DNA of 64,000 nt from Haloterrigena sp. KLK7 (GCF_037914945.1 NZ_CP149787.1:620001-684000), one strand, 5' to 3'. Shown: positions 16,958 through 26,397, counted from the first letter of the stretch. Notes: generated by a model from the sequence alone, not told the origin. Made by a program: numbers and translations.

Positions 16958-19900
16958 TCACTGGGTCGCCAGCCGCTGCTTCCGGGCGTCCCAGAGGTGG
17001 CGTATCGACGCCGCGGTGAACGCGAGCGCACCGAGGATCATCGGCGTGTCGCCGAGCGTTCGGGCCCACAGCAGCGTCTGGACGTGGTCCTGTTCGTAGA
17101 ACTCGAGGTCGCGCGCGGCGGCGTAGCCGTCCTGATAGGCGGTCTGCAGCTGTAGGAACCCGATCGGGAGCAGCGAGGCGACGGTCATGACGGTGAGCCC
17201 GATATTGGTCAGCCAGAACGCGCCGCGGAACCACGTCGGGTTCCACGCCGATTCGGGGGTGACGACCCGCAGGATGTAGGTGCCCAGTCCGAGCGCGAGC
17301 AGGCCGAAGGCGCCGAACATCGACGTGTGCGCGTGGGCGACGGTCAGGTAGGTCCCGTGCTCGTAGTAGTTGATCAGCGGCAGGTTGATGAAGAAGCCGA
17401 GCACCCCGCCGCCGACGAAGTTCCAGACGGAGGAGCCGACGATGAAGAGCAGCGGGAGCGTGTAGGGGAACTCCTCGCCCTGGGCCCGCAGCGAGCGGTA
17501 CTCGCCGATGCTCCGGTAGAGGACGAAGACGAGCGGGACGAACTCGAGCGTCGAGAACGTCGTGCCGATGGGGACCCAGACGTCGGGGAGGCCGACCCAC
17601 CAGTAGTGGTGCGAGACGCCGACGATGCCGGCGGCCATGATCGCGAACACCTCGAAGAGGATCGCCTTCTCGGCGTCGGCCTTCTCGATCAGGTCCATCG
17701 ACACCAGTGCGGCGGAGATGACGGCAGTGACGAAGAACTCGAAGACGCCCTCGACCCACATGTGGACGACCCACCAGCGCCAGAACTCGGTCACGGCCAT
17801 GTTCGTCTCGGGCGTGTAGAGCATGCTCGCGGCGAACATGAGCGCGATCGAGCCGCCGGCGTAGGTCATGAAGTGTCCCAGGCCGGTCGGCGATTCGTCC
17901 AGTTGTCTGACGCCGCGGAGCACCAGCCCCGTCCAGACGCCGAAGCCGGCGAGCAGTCCCAGTTTCCAGACCCGACCGACCTCGAGGTACTCGAGGCCCT
18001 CGCTGCCGAGCCACCACCAGAGGTCGCCGTCGTCACTGCCGCTCCCGGGCGAACCGAACGCGCCGCGGGTACCGAGCCAGACGCCCGCGAACGCGCCGAC
18101 CGTGATGGCGACGAGCGCGCCCAGCAGCGCGGTCGCGCCCTCGGCCTGCCACGGCGGATCGCACTCGCTGAACAGCCCCGGCAGGAAGAGCCCGCCCGCG
18201 AGCCACAGCGTCGTGATCCAGAGGATGCCGAGATTGACGTGCCAGGTGCGACCCACCGAGAACGGCACCAGCGACACGAGATCGATATCGAGCGCGTCGC
18301 CGATCCCGTAGAAGCCGGTTCGTTCGACATAGTAGTGGGCCAGATAGGCGCCGACGAGGACCTGCGCGACGAACAGCGCGCCGGCGACGGGAACGTACCG
18401 CGCCGCGGCGTACTGGCTCGGCGTCACGGAGACGGAATCGGGCGAGGGAACGTCGACGAGCTCGGTCGTCGGTTCGGCCACGTCGAAGGAGTGGTAGGCC
18501 CAGACGCCGAACCCGCCGCCGCCGATGAGCAGGACGACGGCGATCGTGCTCCAGACGACGACCTGTCCGGTCGGCCGATTCCCGGCCGCGGGCACGTACG
18601 GCCAGTCGTTCGTGTAGGAGTGGTTCGAATCGGGTCGGTTGGTGTGGGCCATCCACGCCGTCCAGCACGCGAAGTCGGCGATACGGGCGGCTTCCTCGGG
18701 CGAATCGACGTACCCCTGCGGGATTCCGCGCTCGGGGGAGCCCCCGTAGTAGCGGTCGACGTACTGGTCGCGAATCCGGCGATGGGCGAACACCTCTGCG
18801 TCGGAGTAGCGGGCGACCGACCCTTCGGGCGCGTCGGAGTCGAGCTCCCGTTCCACGCGCCGTTCGACGGCCGCCTGATCGCCGTCCGCGAGCTCCTCGA
18901 ACGAGTCGCTCCCGCGCTGGCGCGCGTAGTACTCCCGCATGTACTCGGCTTTCAGGTCGAGCGCGTCGGCCGTCAGATCGACGCCGAAGTACGAGCCGTT
19001 CCCCAGGATCGACCCCTGATTCATGAGCCCGTTGGCCTGGAACGCCTTCTTCCCCAGCTTCACCTGCTCGTCGGTCACGACGGTCTCGCCGTTCGGCCCG
19101 CGGATCTCGTCGGGGATCGGCGGCGCCCGCTCTCGAGAGACGTAGGCCCCGAGCGTCATCGCGGCGAGGTTGGCCACGAACAGTCCCACGAGCGCCAGCG
19201 AGCCGGTCGAGTTCGACCGGAGCGCGTCGAGGTCGAAGCCGAGGTCGCTGTTCGCCCCCGTCTGCAACAGTAACGGTACCAGTTCGCTGAGAACCCGTTC
19301 GGTCGGGACGCCGCTACCCCCGTCACTGGCCTGTAACAGCCCCGTCGCCAGCTCCCCGACCGCGGGATCGACGCCGTCGCCGTCCGAGAGCATCGTCGTC
19401 GCCGCGACGGCCATCGCGACGGCCGATCGGACGCTCCCCGAGTGGACGCGTCCCGACCGACCGTGCGCCGTCGAGCCGCCGTCGCTTCCCTCGTTCGGGG
19501 CCACATTGAACGACCTCGTTCTCGAGCCCGCGCGGTCTTCGGCCTCTAGCTCCGCCATCTCCGATTCCAGTTCCGCCGCGAGCGCCGGCAGTTCCTCCGT
19601 GAGCACCCGCTCGAGTTCGTGGCCGACCGCGATGGCGTCGCGCTCGAGGAGGTCCTCGAACAGACCGTCGACGGGTCGGTCCGCCGTCCCGTCCAGTCGC
19701 GCGCGGAGTCGCGAACACGCTTCGGCGAGCGGATCGTCGGTCGGAAGCTCCGTCTCGTCGGCCGAGTCGGATCCCGACGTCGACCGCCCGCTCAGCACCT
19801 GCTCGAGTAGTTCCTCGGGATCCACGTCGGCCCCGGCGACCGACAGCCGGGTCCGGATCGCGTCCAGCGTGCGGTCGTCCAACCGATCCTCGTCGAGACC

Positions 19901-20218
19901 GTACCGTCGCAGGAAGTCCTCGAGCGCGCGATCGAGCGGATCGGTCGGTCCGAACTCGGACTCATCGTCGCCGCGGCCGAGTCCCGATTCCGTGAGCAGT
20001 TCGTCGGCGCTCCGATCGATCGCGCGCTCGAGCAGTTCGTCGACGGCCCGCTCGGCGGCGTCGGTCGCCCGCTGGCTCACCGCGTCGCGGACCCGCGTCG
20101 ACAGTTCGCCGACCGCTTCGGTACTCGACTCGAGTCGATTCGTCACGGAGTCGGTCACTTCCCGGCGGCCGTCCGTCCCGAGACGGTCGGAATCCGGGAG
20201 GAGATCGCTGATACCCAT
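16958..20218 (-). CDS. norB: Quinol-dependent nitric oxide reductase with a long N-terminal extension
   Basis: 1086 residues; ordinary qNOR is ~750-760. Residues ~341-1086 are a full qNOR: TM1 followed by APPIPDEI, a heme-less cytochrome-c-like domain (LGKKAFQANGLMNQGS), then the heme-copper-oxidase-like core. Visible ligands are H660 (RTWHVNLG), H819 with E823 (HMWVEG), H870/H871 (SHHYWW) and H962/H964 (AHAHTSMFG), consistent with heme b, heme b3 and FeB. It reduces 2 NO to N2O with quinol electrons at the membrane. Residues 1-~335 are a charged, mostly helical region rich in Asp, Glu, Arg and Leu, without similarity I recognise. The ATG at 20218 follows AT-rich promoter-like sequence. No other denitrification gene is nearby. 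Confidence 0.93.
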   Translation of the reverse strand: MGISDLLPDSDRLGTDGRREVTDSVTNRLESSTEAVGELSTRVRDAVSQRATDAAERAVDELLERAIDRSADELLTESGLGRGDDESEFGPTDPLDRALEDFLRRYGLDEDRLDDRTLDAIRTRLSVAGADVDPEELLEQVLSGRSTSGSDSADETELPTDDPLAEACSRLRARLDGTADRPVDGLFEDLLERDAIAVGHELERVLTEELPALAAELESEMAELEAEDRAGSRTRSFNVAPNEGSDGGSTAHGRSGRVHSGSVRSAVAMAVAATTMLSDGDGVDPAVGELATGLLQASDGGSGVPTERVLSELVPLLLQTGANSDLGFDLDALRSNSTGSLALVGLFVANLAAMTLGAYVSRERAPPIPDEIRGPNGETVVTDEQVKLGKKAFQANGLMNQGSILGNGSYFGVDLTADALDLKAEYMREYYARQRGSDSFEELADGDQAAVERRVERELDSDAPEGSVARYSDAEVFAHRRIRDQYVDRYYGGSPERGIPQGYVDSPEEAARIADFACWTAWMAHTNRPDSNHSYTNDWPYVPAAGNRPTGQVVVWSTIAVVLLIGGGGFGVWAYHSFDVAEPTTELVDVPSPDSVSVTPSQYAAARYVPVAGALFVAQVLVGAYLAHYYVERTGFYGIGDALDIDLVSLVPFSVGRTWHVNLGILWITTLWLAGGLFLPGLFSECDPPWQAEGATALLGALVAITVGAFAGVWLGTRGAFGSPGSGSDDGDLWWWLGSEGLEYLEVGRVWKLGLLAGFGVWTGLVLRGVRQLDESPTGLGHFMTYAGGSIALMFAASMLYTPETNMAVTEFWRWWVVHMWVEGVFEFFVTAVISAALVSMDLIEKADAEKAILFEVFAIMAAGIVGVSHHYWWVGLPDVWVPIGTTFSTLEFVPLVFVLYRSIGEYRSLRAQGEEFPYTLPLLFIVGSSVWNFVGGGVLGFFINLPLINYYEHGTYLTVAHAHTSMFGAFGLLALGLGTYILRVVTPESAWNPTWFRGAFWLTNIGLTVMTVASLLPIGFLQLQTAYQDGYAAARDLEFYEQDHVQTLLWARTLGDTPMILGALAFTAASIRHLWDARKQRLATQ

Positions 20219-20354
20219 CGCTTGCTGTCACACTCTGTTACCGTGGTACAAATTTCCAAACATTGGGATAAGAGTACACGCGTCAGTCGCCAGTCACTTA
20301 TTCCCGGGTGACAGTTTCCGCACCCGATCGACTGACGGCGACGAACCAAACGGG

Positions 20355-20362
20355 TTTTAAAC
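20355..20362 (+). promoter_or_regulatory. TATA-like element of the ribosomal/aIF2-alpha cluster
   Basis: TTTTAAAC, preceded by a purine-rich BRE-like ACCAAACG, lies ~38 bases before the L44e ATG. It is the only promoter-like sequence before five closely packed genes. Confidence 0.55.
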
Positions 20363-20396
20363 AGCGCTGCCTTAGCCCACGCCAAGTGAGATAACC

Positions 20397-20678
20397 ATGC
20401 AGATGCCACGCCGATTCAATACGTACTGTCCGCACTGCAACGAACACCACGAACACGAAGTCGAGAAGGCCCGAACCGGCCGTTCCTCGGGCCTAAAGTG
20501 GGACGCTCGCCGAACTCGGCGAAGCACCTCGAGCATCGGTAACTCCGGTCGCTTCTCGAAGGTGCCCGTCGGCGAGAAGCCCACCAAGAAGACCGACCTC
20601 AAGTACCGCTGCAGCGAGTGCGGCAAGGCCCACCTCCGCGAGGGATGGCGTACCGGCCGACTCGAGTTCCAGGAGTGA
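20397..20678 (+). CDS. rpl44e: Large-subunit ribosomal protein eL42 (L44e)
   Basis: 93 residues, full length. Zinc-ribbon cysteines are present as CPHC near the N-terminus and CSEC near the C-terminus, and a basic central region ([15 protein letters not shown]) is typical. It binds 23S rRNA near the E site. It is the first gene of a compact cluster; S27e follows after five bases. Confidence 0.97.
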   Translation: MQMPRRFNTYCPHCNEHHEHEVEKARTGRSSGLKWDARRTRRSTSSIGNSGRFSKVPVGEKPTKKTDLKYRCSECGKAHLREGWRTGRLEFQE

Positions 20679-20683
20679 TTCCA

Positions 20684-20857
20684 ATGGCAGGAAATTTCTA
20701 CAGCGTTCGATGCAGTGACTGCGAGAACGAACAGACCGTCTTCGGCAAGGCCTCCTCGGAGGTCGCCTGCGCCGTCTGCGGCACGACGCTGGCGCGACCG
20801 ACCGGCGGCAAAGCCGAGATCGAACACGAGATCGTAGACACAGTCGAGTCACGATGA
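20684..20857 (+). CDS. rps27e: Small-subunit ribosomal protein eS27 (S27e)
   Basis: 57 residues with the complete zinc finger: CSDC ... CAVC at conserved spacing. The start [10 protein letters not shown] is standard. It sits between L44e and aIF2-alpha; its stop overlaps the next ATG (ATGA). The longer in-frame reading from 20618 only covers the end of L44e. Confidence 0.97.
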   Translation: MAGNFYSVRCSDCENEQTVFGKASSEVACAVCGTTLARPTGGKAEIEHEIVDTVESR

Positions 20858-21654
20858 AATACAGCGGCTGGCCCGACCCCGGCGAACTCGTCGTCGGGAA
20901 GATCGACGAGATCGAGGACTTCGGCGTCTTCGTCGATCTCGAGGAGTATCGGGACAAGCGCGGCCTGATCCACATCTCCGAAGTCGCGAGCGGTTGGATC
21001 AAGAACGTCCGCGATCACGTCCGCGAGGGCCAGATCGTCGTCTGCAAGGTCCTCGAGATCGACGAGGAGTCCCAGCAGATCGATCTCTCGCTGAAAGACG
21101 TCAACGACCACCAGCGCTCCGACAAGATCCAGGAGTGGAAAAACGAGCAGAAGGCCGACAACTGGATGGGTATCGCGCTGGGCGAGGACGTCGACGACGA
21201 GACCTACACCGCGATCGCCAACGAACTGATCACCGAACACGGGAGCCTCTACGACGGCTTCAAACAGGCCGCGATCCACGGCGAGGAGGCCCTCGAGAAC
21301 ACCGATCTCTCCGACGACGAGATCGAGTCGATCGTCGACACGGCCCGCGAGAACGTCTCGGTGCCGTACGTCAACGTCACCGGCTACGTCGACCTCGAGA
21401 ACCCGTCGCCGAGCGGCGTCGACGGCATCCGTACCGCCCTCGAGGCCGCCGAAGGCAACGGTGAAGTGCCCGACGAAGTCGACCTCGAGGTCAGCTACGT
21501 CGGCGCGCCCGAGTATCGCATCGAGGTGCAGGCGCCCAACTACAAGACCGCCGAGAGCCAGCTCGAGGAGAGCGCACAGCGCGCGGTCCGAGCGATCGAG
21601 AGCGAAGGCGGTTCGGGCGAGTACCACCGCGAGCGTCGCACCGACGACGAATAA
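20854..21654 (+). CDS. Translation initiation factor aIF2, alpha subunit
   Basis: 266 residues, standard. Residues ~5-85 are an S1/OB RNA-binding domain ([20 protein letters not shown]). It is followed by the helical middle domain ([16 protein letters not shown]) and a C-terminal alpha/beta domain ([20 protein letters not shown]). With the beta and gamma subunits it carries initiator tRNA-Met to the small subunit. Overlap with S27e and three-base spacing to Nop10 show a single operon, conserved across archaea. Confidence 0.97.
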   Translation: MKYSGWPDPGELVVGKIDEIEDFGVFVDLEEYRDKRGLIHISEVASGWIKNVRDHVREGQIVVCKVLEIDEESQQIDLSLKDVNDHQRSDKIQEWKNEQKADNWMGIALGEDVDDETYTAIANELITEHGSLYDGFKQAAIHGEEALENTDLSDDEIESIVDTARENVSVPYVNVTGYVDLENPSPSGVDGIRTALEAAEGNGEVPDEVDLEVSYVGAPEYRIEVQAPNYKTAESQLEESAQRAVRAIESEGGSGEYHRERRTDDE

Positions 21655-21657
21655 CGC

Positions 21658-21837
21658 ATGAAGTCGGATATCCGGGTGTGTTCGGCGTGGCGCGACGCAC
21701 ACGACCGCCCGGTGTATACCCTCTCTGACTCCTGTCCCGACTGCGGCGCCGACGCGGAAAACAGCGCGCCGGCCCCGTTCGATCCGAACGATCCGTACGG
21801 CGAGTACCGACGCGCTCTTAAACGTCGCCGTCGCTGA
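21658..21837 (+). CDS. nop10: H/ACA ribonucleoprotein subunit Nop10
   Basis: 59 residues (MKSDIRVCSAWRDAH...). Archaeal Nop10 features are seen: an N-terminal Cys, the CPDCG zinc knuckle half, the conserved PAPFDPNDPYGEYRR linker and a basic tail. It joins Cbf5 and L7Ae in guide-RNA-directed pseudouridylation of rRNA. The usual four-Cys ribbon is reduced: only C8, C26 and C29 are present. It starts three bases after the aIF2-alpha stop. Confidence 0.92.
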   Translation: MKSDIRVCSAWRDAHDRPVYTLSDSCPDCGADAENSAPAPFDPNDPYGEYRRALKRRRR

Positions 21838-21843
21838 TACGGT

Positions 21844-22620
21844 ATGGACGAACTCGAGATCGACGCCGTCGCCGAGGTCGAACTGGACGACCCCGTCCTC
21901 GTCGAGGGGCTGCCGGGTGTGGGACACGTCGGAAGCCTCGCCGTCGAGCACCTGCTCGAGGAACTCGAGGCCGACAGCACGCTCGTGCGCCGGGTCTACT
22001 CCCGGGAGTTCCCGCCGCAGGTGAGCGTCGAAGACGGCGTCGCGGACCTCACGTGTGCCGAGATCCACGCCGTCTCCGTCCCGGAGGGTCGGGACCTGTT
22101 ACTGCTGACCGGGGATCATCAGGCCCAGACCAACGACGGGCACTACGTGCTGACCGACGCGTTCCTGGATATCGCCGAGGAGTTCGGCGCGAGCGAGATC
22201 TACGCGCTGGGCGGCGTCCCGACGGGCGAACTCATCGAGGAGTACGCCGTCGTCGGCGCCATCAGCGACGAATCGATGCTCGAGGAACTCGAATCGCTCG
22301 GCGTCGAGTTCCGCGAGGACGAGCCCGCCGGCGGCATCGTCGGCGTCTCCGGGCTCCTGCTCGGACTGGGCCAGCGGCGGGGCCTCAAGGCGGCCTGCCT
22401 GATGGGCGAGACCAGCGGCTACCTCGTCGATCCCAAGAGCGCCCGCGCGGTCCTCGAGGTCCTCGAGGATCGACTCGGCTTCGACCTCGAGTACGAGTCG
22501 CTGGACGAGCGGGCCGACGAGATGGAGGAAGTCATCGGCAAGATCCAGGAGATGGAACAGCAACAGCAGCAACAGCAGATGGACGTGCCGACGGACGACG
22601 ACCTGCGGTACATCGGCTGA
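21844..22620 (+). CDS. PAC2-family protein (proteasome assembly chaperone-like)
   Basis: 258 residues. It has the PAC2/ATP-grasp-associated fold: DPVLVEGLPGVGHVG near the N-terminus, LLLLTGDHQAQTNDGHY, and GVSGLLLGLGQRRGLKA. The C-terminus ends in a Gln-rich helix (EMEQQQQQQQMDVP). Archaeal members are adjacent to Nop10 and aIF2-alpha in many genomes and are proposed proteasome-assembly factors, which has little direct proof. It is the last gene of the translation cluster, six bases after Nop10. Confidence 0.9.
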   Translation: MDELEIDAVAEVELDDPVLVEGLPGVGHVGSLAVEHLLEELEADSTLVRRVYSREFPPQVSVEDGVADLTCAEIHAVSVPEGRDLLLLTGDHQAQTNDGHYVLTDAFLDIAEEFGASEIYALGGVPTGELIEEYAVVGAISDESMLEELESLGVEFREDEPAGGIVGVSGLLLGLGQRRGLKAACLMGETSGYLVDPKSARAVLEVLEDRLGFDLEYESLDERADEMEEVIGKIQEMEQQQQQQQMDVPTDDDLRYIG

Positions 22621-22704
22621 GCGAGCGCCCACGGAACGATCTCCCGTACTGTCGGTCGCTGAACGACCCGGAGCGACGGGTGTCGTCCGGCGGGCGCCGC
22701 TCGC

Positions 22705-22836
22705 TCAACCGACCAGCGCCACCGCGAGGAAGCCGACGGCGATCGCTGCCGTCAGCGTGATCGCGACGGAGAGACCGACGCCAACGACTGGTGAAATGGG
22801 GCGTGCCGAACCGCGCGTCGCCGATCTCGGAGCCAT
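22705..22836 (-). CDS. 43-residue protein resembling an isolated type IV pilin N-terminus
   Basis: MAPRSATRGSARPISPVVGV starts with a short basic segment and then runs into a single hydrophobic helix to the C-terminus (VAITLTAAIAVGFLAVALVG). This is the pattern of the archaeal pilin N-terminal domain (basic residues, S-P-V-x-G-V, then hydrophobic helix), but there is no globular domain. It may be a membrane microprotein, a minor pilin-like factor or a truncated pilin gene. The ATG at 22834-22836 is the only good start. It is too short for most gene finders. Confidence 0.55.
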   Translation of the reverse strand: MAPRSATRGSARPISPVVGVGLSVAITLTAAIAVGFLAVALVG

Positions 22837-23017
22837 ATCTTCTACCTCTACCGGAGTCTCGAGTCCCTCGGGAGAAGAACGTACGCATCGACTCAGCGCT
22901 CGATTCGCGCGCTGTACCCGCCGGCGGTCAGTATCGCTTCGCTCGGCGGTCGTCCCGTGTCGGTGCCGGATCGCCACAGCCGATCGGTCGGTTACCGTCG
23001 GCACGTCGGCGATCGAC

Positions 23018-23137
23018 TTACGGTTTCGCCGCCGGAGACCGAAACAGCGCGCAGTTCGGACACCAGATCGAGCCGTCGGCGCGTCGCTTTCGCTTCCCGT
23101 TACAGTCGGCACAGCGCTCGGCCGCGTATTCCACCAT
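23018..23137 (-). CDS. 39-residue zinc-ribbon microprotein
   Basis: The ATG-initiated ORF reads MVEYAAERCADCNGKRKRR..., with a second knuckle CPNC after 13 residues and a short C-terminal tail (ALFRSPAAKP). Two C-x2-C pairs at this spacing make a single four-Cys zinc ribbon, like the one-domain zinc-finger small proteins known in haloarchaea. Partner and role unknown. It is upstream of, and on the same strand as, the pilin-like micro-ORF, 181 bases away. Confidence 0.6.
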   Translation of the reverse strand: MVEYAAERCADCNGKRKRRADGSIWCPNCALFRSPAAKP

Positions 23138-23215
23138 GCGGAATCGAAGAAACCTTCGTCCCTCGAGCTATGAACCTTTCGGCGACGTGAAATTTAACGA
23201 GCACGTTCGACGCAG

Positions 23216-24043
23216 TCACGCGTCTCCGTCCGGTGCGAGCGCGTCGATGACTCGGCAGGCGTTCTTCGAAAATACCCGCCACAGTTTGTCCTCCGAGACG
23301 TCGAGCGTGAGGATTTCCATGACGGCGACGTCGGGGTGACAGGCGGGCGCGCCGCTGCCGAACAGGACCCGATCGGGGTGTTCGAGCAGCGCCCGCTCGA
23401 GGGGGTCGCGGTAGCGGACGAAGCTCGTCTCGAGGTAGCAGCCGTCGTACTCCTCGAGCAGGTCGATCAGGTCGTGCATGAGCGACCGATCGAGGGGGTG
23501 GCCGCCGAAGTGCGCGACGATAACGGGAAACGAGCGCTCGAACAGGGTGTCCGCGAGGGTTTCGGGGGTGGCGTCGGCGCCGCCGCGAACGATGACGGGG
23601 AGGTCGACGGCCTCGAGGGCCGCGAGGACGTCCTCGTCGGGGTACTCGTCGGCACCGGGGTCGAGGACGAAGCCGTGGAACCGGTCGTCATAGGCGTAGC
23701 GTTCGATGTCCGCCGGCGACGTGTGGTGGTCCTCGCGGCTCCGGACCGCGTTGCGCAGGCGGTCGGTCGCCGACGCCGTCGGCCGCCGCGTGCCGTTGAT
23801 CCGCGCGAAGGCGACGAACGGGCGGTCGACGCTGCGGCGGGCGACGCCGTTGTTCGGCGCGAGGTAGCGCCGGTCCGGCCGCACGGGCGGGAAGACGACC
23901 GATCTCGTGATCCCCGACTGGTGCATCTCCCGCTCGAGCTGATCGGGCGTGACCGAGCGACCGTCGACGCGGGAGCCGGTATCGCCGGGGGAGAGCCGCG
24001 CGTAGACGTCGACGACGCGAAACCCGTGTTCCAGCTCGAGCAT
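23216..24043 (-). CDS. Amidohydrolase-2 family (TIM-barrel) hydrolase
   Basis: 275 residues. The frame has the amidohydrolase_2 pattern: VVDVYARLSPGD near the N-terminus, FHGFVLDPGADEYP, FPVIVAHFGGHPLD and LFGSGAPACHPDVAV at the C-terminus. The usual N-terminal H-x-H is not seen (DVYAR instead of D-x-H-x-H), so metal binding is altered or single-site. Likely cytosolic. The start MLELEHGFRV is the first Met that keeps the barrel's first strand; the longer frame upstream is not protein-like. Substrate unknown; decarboxylation or C-C hydrolysis are family possibilities. Confidence 0.78.
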   Translation of the reverse strand: MLELEHGFRVVDVYARLSPGDTGSRVDGRSVTPDQLEREMHQSGITRSVVFPPVRPDRRYLAPNNGVARRSVDRPFVAFARINGTRRPTASATDRLRNAVRSREDHHTSPADIERYAYDDRFHGFVLDPGADEYPDEDVLAALEAVDLPVIVRGGADATPETLADTLFERSFPVIVAHFGGHPLDRSLMHDLIDLLEEYDGCYLETSFVRYRDPLERALLEHPDRVLFGSGAPACHPDVAVMEILTLDVSEDKLWRVFSKNACRVIDALAPDGDA

Positions 24044-24266
24044 TCCTGTCGGCCCTTTCCACCGGAACCATATCTCCCTACCGGCCCGCGGAGCGGTCGG
24101 CGTCGACGGTGGGTGAGTCGCGTCTCGGTACGTCCGACTGCGACCGGCACACCGAACCCGATACCTGAGTCCGCGATTCGCGGGCCGAAGACGGGGAATC
24201 CGGGATACAGTGGGTGACGTTCTCATCCGTGCAATCGCCAGACGGAGCGGTGACGAGTGGGAAACT

Positions 24267-24274
24267 TTTATATA
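24267..24274 (+). promoter_or_regulatory. Strong TATA box of the thermosome gene
   Basis: TTTATATA directly preceded by a GAAAC BRE-like element lies ~40 bases before the ATG at 24310. It is the clearest archaeal promoter in the window, as expected for a highly expressed, heat-induced chaperonin. The predicted leader is ~10 bases. Confidence 0.75.
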
Positions 24275-24309
24275 GAAGTGCTGACGACATAGGTAGTGAG
24301 GATTCAACT

Positions 24310-25887
24310 ATGGCACAACAGCGACGCATGGGCGGACAGCCTATGTTCATTATGAGCGAGGATAGTCAGCGAACGCAGGGCCGCGACGCCCAGTCGTCCA
24401 ACATCATGGCCGGCAAGGCCGTCGCCGAGTCGGTACGCACGACACTGGGTCCCCGCGGGATGGACAAGATGCTCGTCGACTCCAGCGGCGAGGTCGTCAT
24501 CACCAACGACGGCGCCACGATTCTCAACGAGATGGACATCGAACACCCCGCGGCCCAGATGATCGTCGAGGTCGCCGACTCCCAGGAGGAAGAGGTCGGC
24601 GACGGGACGACGACCGCGGCCGTGATCGCTGGCAACCTGCTCGGTGAGGCCGAAGACCTCATCGAACAGGACGTCCATGCGACGACGATCGTCGAGGGCT
24701 ACCACGAGGCCAGCGAGATCGCCCTCGAGGCGATTTCGGAACAGGTCAGCGAAGAGGTCGTCGACGACGAGGTGCTCAAGCAGGTCGCCGAATCGAGCAT
24801 GACCGGCAAGGGAACCGGCGGTCTCACCGCCGAGTCGCTGGCCGAGACGGTCGTCGAAGCGATCCGTCACGTCGAACTCGAGGACGGCGTCGCCCGCGAC
24901 AACGTCACCGTCCACACCCAGATCGGCGCCTCCTCGAACGCGACGGAGCTCGTCCCGGGGATCGTCATCGACGAGGAGCCCGCCCACGACGGCATGCCGA
25001 GCGAGGTCGAGGACGCCTCGATCGCCGTCCTCGACGTCGAACTCGGCGTCCGCACCGGCGAGATCGACGCGGAGTACGCAATCGACTCGATCGACCAGCT
25101 CAACAGCGCCATCGACGCCGAGGAGAGCGAGGTCCGCGGCTACGCCGAGACCGTCGCCGAGAGCGGCGCCGACGTCGTCTTCACGACCGAGGACGTCGAC
25201 GACCGCGTCGCCTCGTATCTCGCCGGTGAGGGCGTGCTCGTCTTCGAGGGCGTCGGCGACAGCGACGCCAAGGACATCGTCTCCGCGACCGGCGCCACCC
25301 GCGTCGGCGCCCTCGACGACCTCGAGGAGGCCGACTTCGGCGCGGCCGACCGCATCAGCGCCGAGAACTACGGCGACGACGACCTCGCGTTCGTCGAGGG
25401 CGGCGCGGCCGCCGAGACGGTCACCGTCTTCGTCCGCGGCGGCACCGAACACGTCGTCGACGAGCTCGAGCGCGCCATCGGCGACGCGCTGGACGTCGTC
25501 GCGACCGCGCTGGCCTCCGGCGAGGTCGTTCCCGGCGCCGGCGCGACCGAGATCGCCATCGCGGACAAGATCCGCGAGGAGGCCGCCGGCATCGAGGGCC
25601 GCAAGCAGCTGGCCGTCAACGCCTTCGCCGACGCGCTGGACATCGTCCCGCGCACGCTGGCAGCCAACACCGGCCGAGACCCAATCGACGCGCTCGTCGA
25701 TCTCCGTTCCGCCCACGACTCGACGGGACGGGCCGGCCTGATCACCAGCGGCGAGGAGGTCACGATCGACGATCCGTTCGACTACGGGGTCGTCGACCCG
25801 GCCGACGTCAAGCGCGAGGCCATCGAGAGCGCCACCGAGGCCGCGACGATGATCGCCCGCATCGACGACGTCATCGCCGCCGAATAA
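24310..25887 (+). CDS. Thermosome (group II chaperonin) subunit without GGM tail
   Basis: 525 residues. ATP-binding motifs are intact: [20 protein letters not shown] and [13 protein letters not shown], with [16 protein letters not shown] in the C-terminal equatorial half. It forms eight-membered double rings that refold proteins. The chain stops at [12 protein letters not shown] and lacks the Gly-Gly-Met-rich tail of most haloarchaeal subunits; Haloferax Cct3 is similarly short. It is probably one of several paralogues. The Met chosen ([15 protein letters not shown]) fits the promoter spacing. Confidence 0.97.
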   Translation: MAQQRRMGGQPMFIMSEDSQRTQGRDAQSSNIMAGKAVAESVRTTLGPRGMDKMLVDSSGEVVITNDGATILNEMDIEHPAAQMIVEVADSQEEEVGDGTTTAAVIAGNLLGEAEDLIEQDVHATTIVEGYHEASEIALEAISEQVSEEVVDDEVLKQVAESSMTGKGTGGLTAESLAETVVEAIRHVELEDGVARDNVTVHTQIGASSNATELVPGIVIDEEPAHDGMPSEVEDASIAVLDVELGVRTGEIDAEYAIDSIDQLNSAIDAEESEVRGYAETVAESGADVVFTTEDVDDRVASYLAGEGVLVFEGVGDSDAKDIVSATGATRVGALDDLEEADFGAADRISAENYGDDDLAFVEGGAAAETVTVFVRGGTEHVVDELERAIGDALDVVATALASGEVVPGAGATEIAIADKIREEAAGIEGRKQLAVNAFADALDIVPRTLAANTGRDPIDALVDLRSAHDSTGRAGLITSGEEVTIDDPFDYGVVDPADVKREAIESATEAATMIARIDDVIAAE

Positions 25888-26023
25888 CGCACCCGCCACA
25901 CCGTCGCTCGGCCCAGTTCCGTTTTTCTCGTTTCGATGCGTTCGGTCCGTCTTCGCGCCGTAGACGGCGGTCCGTCGGTCGGCCATTATCGTTAAGTGAT
26001 ATCACACGACAGCTTGAATTATC

Positions 26024-26389
26024 ATGTCCAGAACCGATCCGAGAGGAAGGTTGACGCCGATCGACGACACCGCCGGACACACGATCTACTACGACGAGGA
26101 TCGGAAAACCTACCACACGTGGTGTGACGACGCCGACGACTCGGCGATCACGGCCGTCGTCGCCGCTATCGCGTCGGCGCTCGAGGTCGAGCCCGACGAA
26201 CTCGACCCGCTCTCGGACGCGATCGATCCGGACGCACTGGACGCGCTGGTGGACCACTGGCGAGGCACCGCGAGGGCCAGCGACGGCGCCGTCACGTTTC
26301 CGTTCGCCGACCACTCGATCGCGGTGCGCTCGAGCGGCGAGGTCGTGATCGAGCCGATCGACCGGCGCGTCCGCGCGAGCGACGACTGA
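26024..26389 (+). CDS. HalOD1 output-domain protein
   Basis: 121 residues forming a single HalOD1 domain (ITAVVAAIASALEVEPDELDPLSDAIDPDALDAL... and VTFPFADHSIAVRSSGEVVI). HalOD1 is a haloarchaeal output module of unknown action found alone or fused to receiver domains. It is soluble. Its own TATA-like TTAAGTGATATC lies ~30 bases upstream. It is convergent with the SAM hydrolase gene, eight bases apart. Confidence 0.88.
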   Translation: MSRTDPRGRLTPIDDTAGHTIYYDEDRKTYHTWCDDADDSAITAVVAAIASALEVEPDELDPLSDAIDPDALDALVDHWRGTARASDGAVTFPFADHSIAVRSSGEVVIEPIDRRVRASDD

Positions 26390-26397
26390 GTCCGTCC

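Noticed and set aside
24304-25986. 560-codon minus-strand frame opposite the thermosome
   Set aside because: Complete overlap with an unmistakable chaperonin; composition typical of shadow frames.
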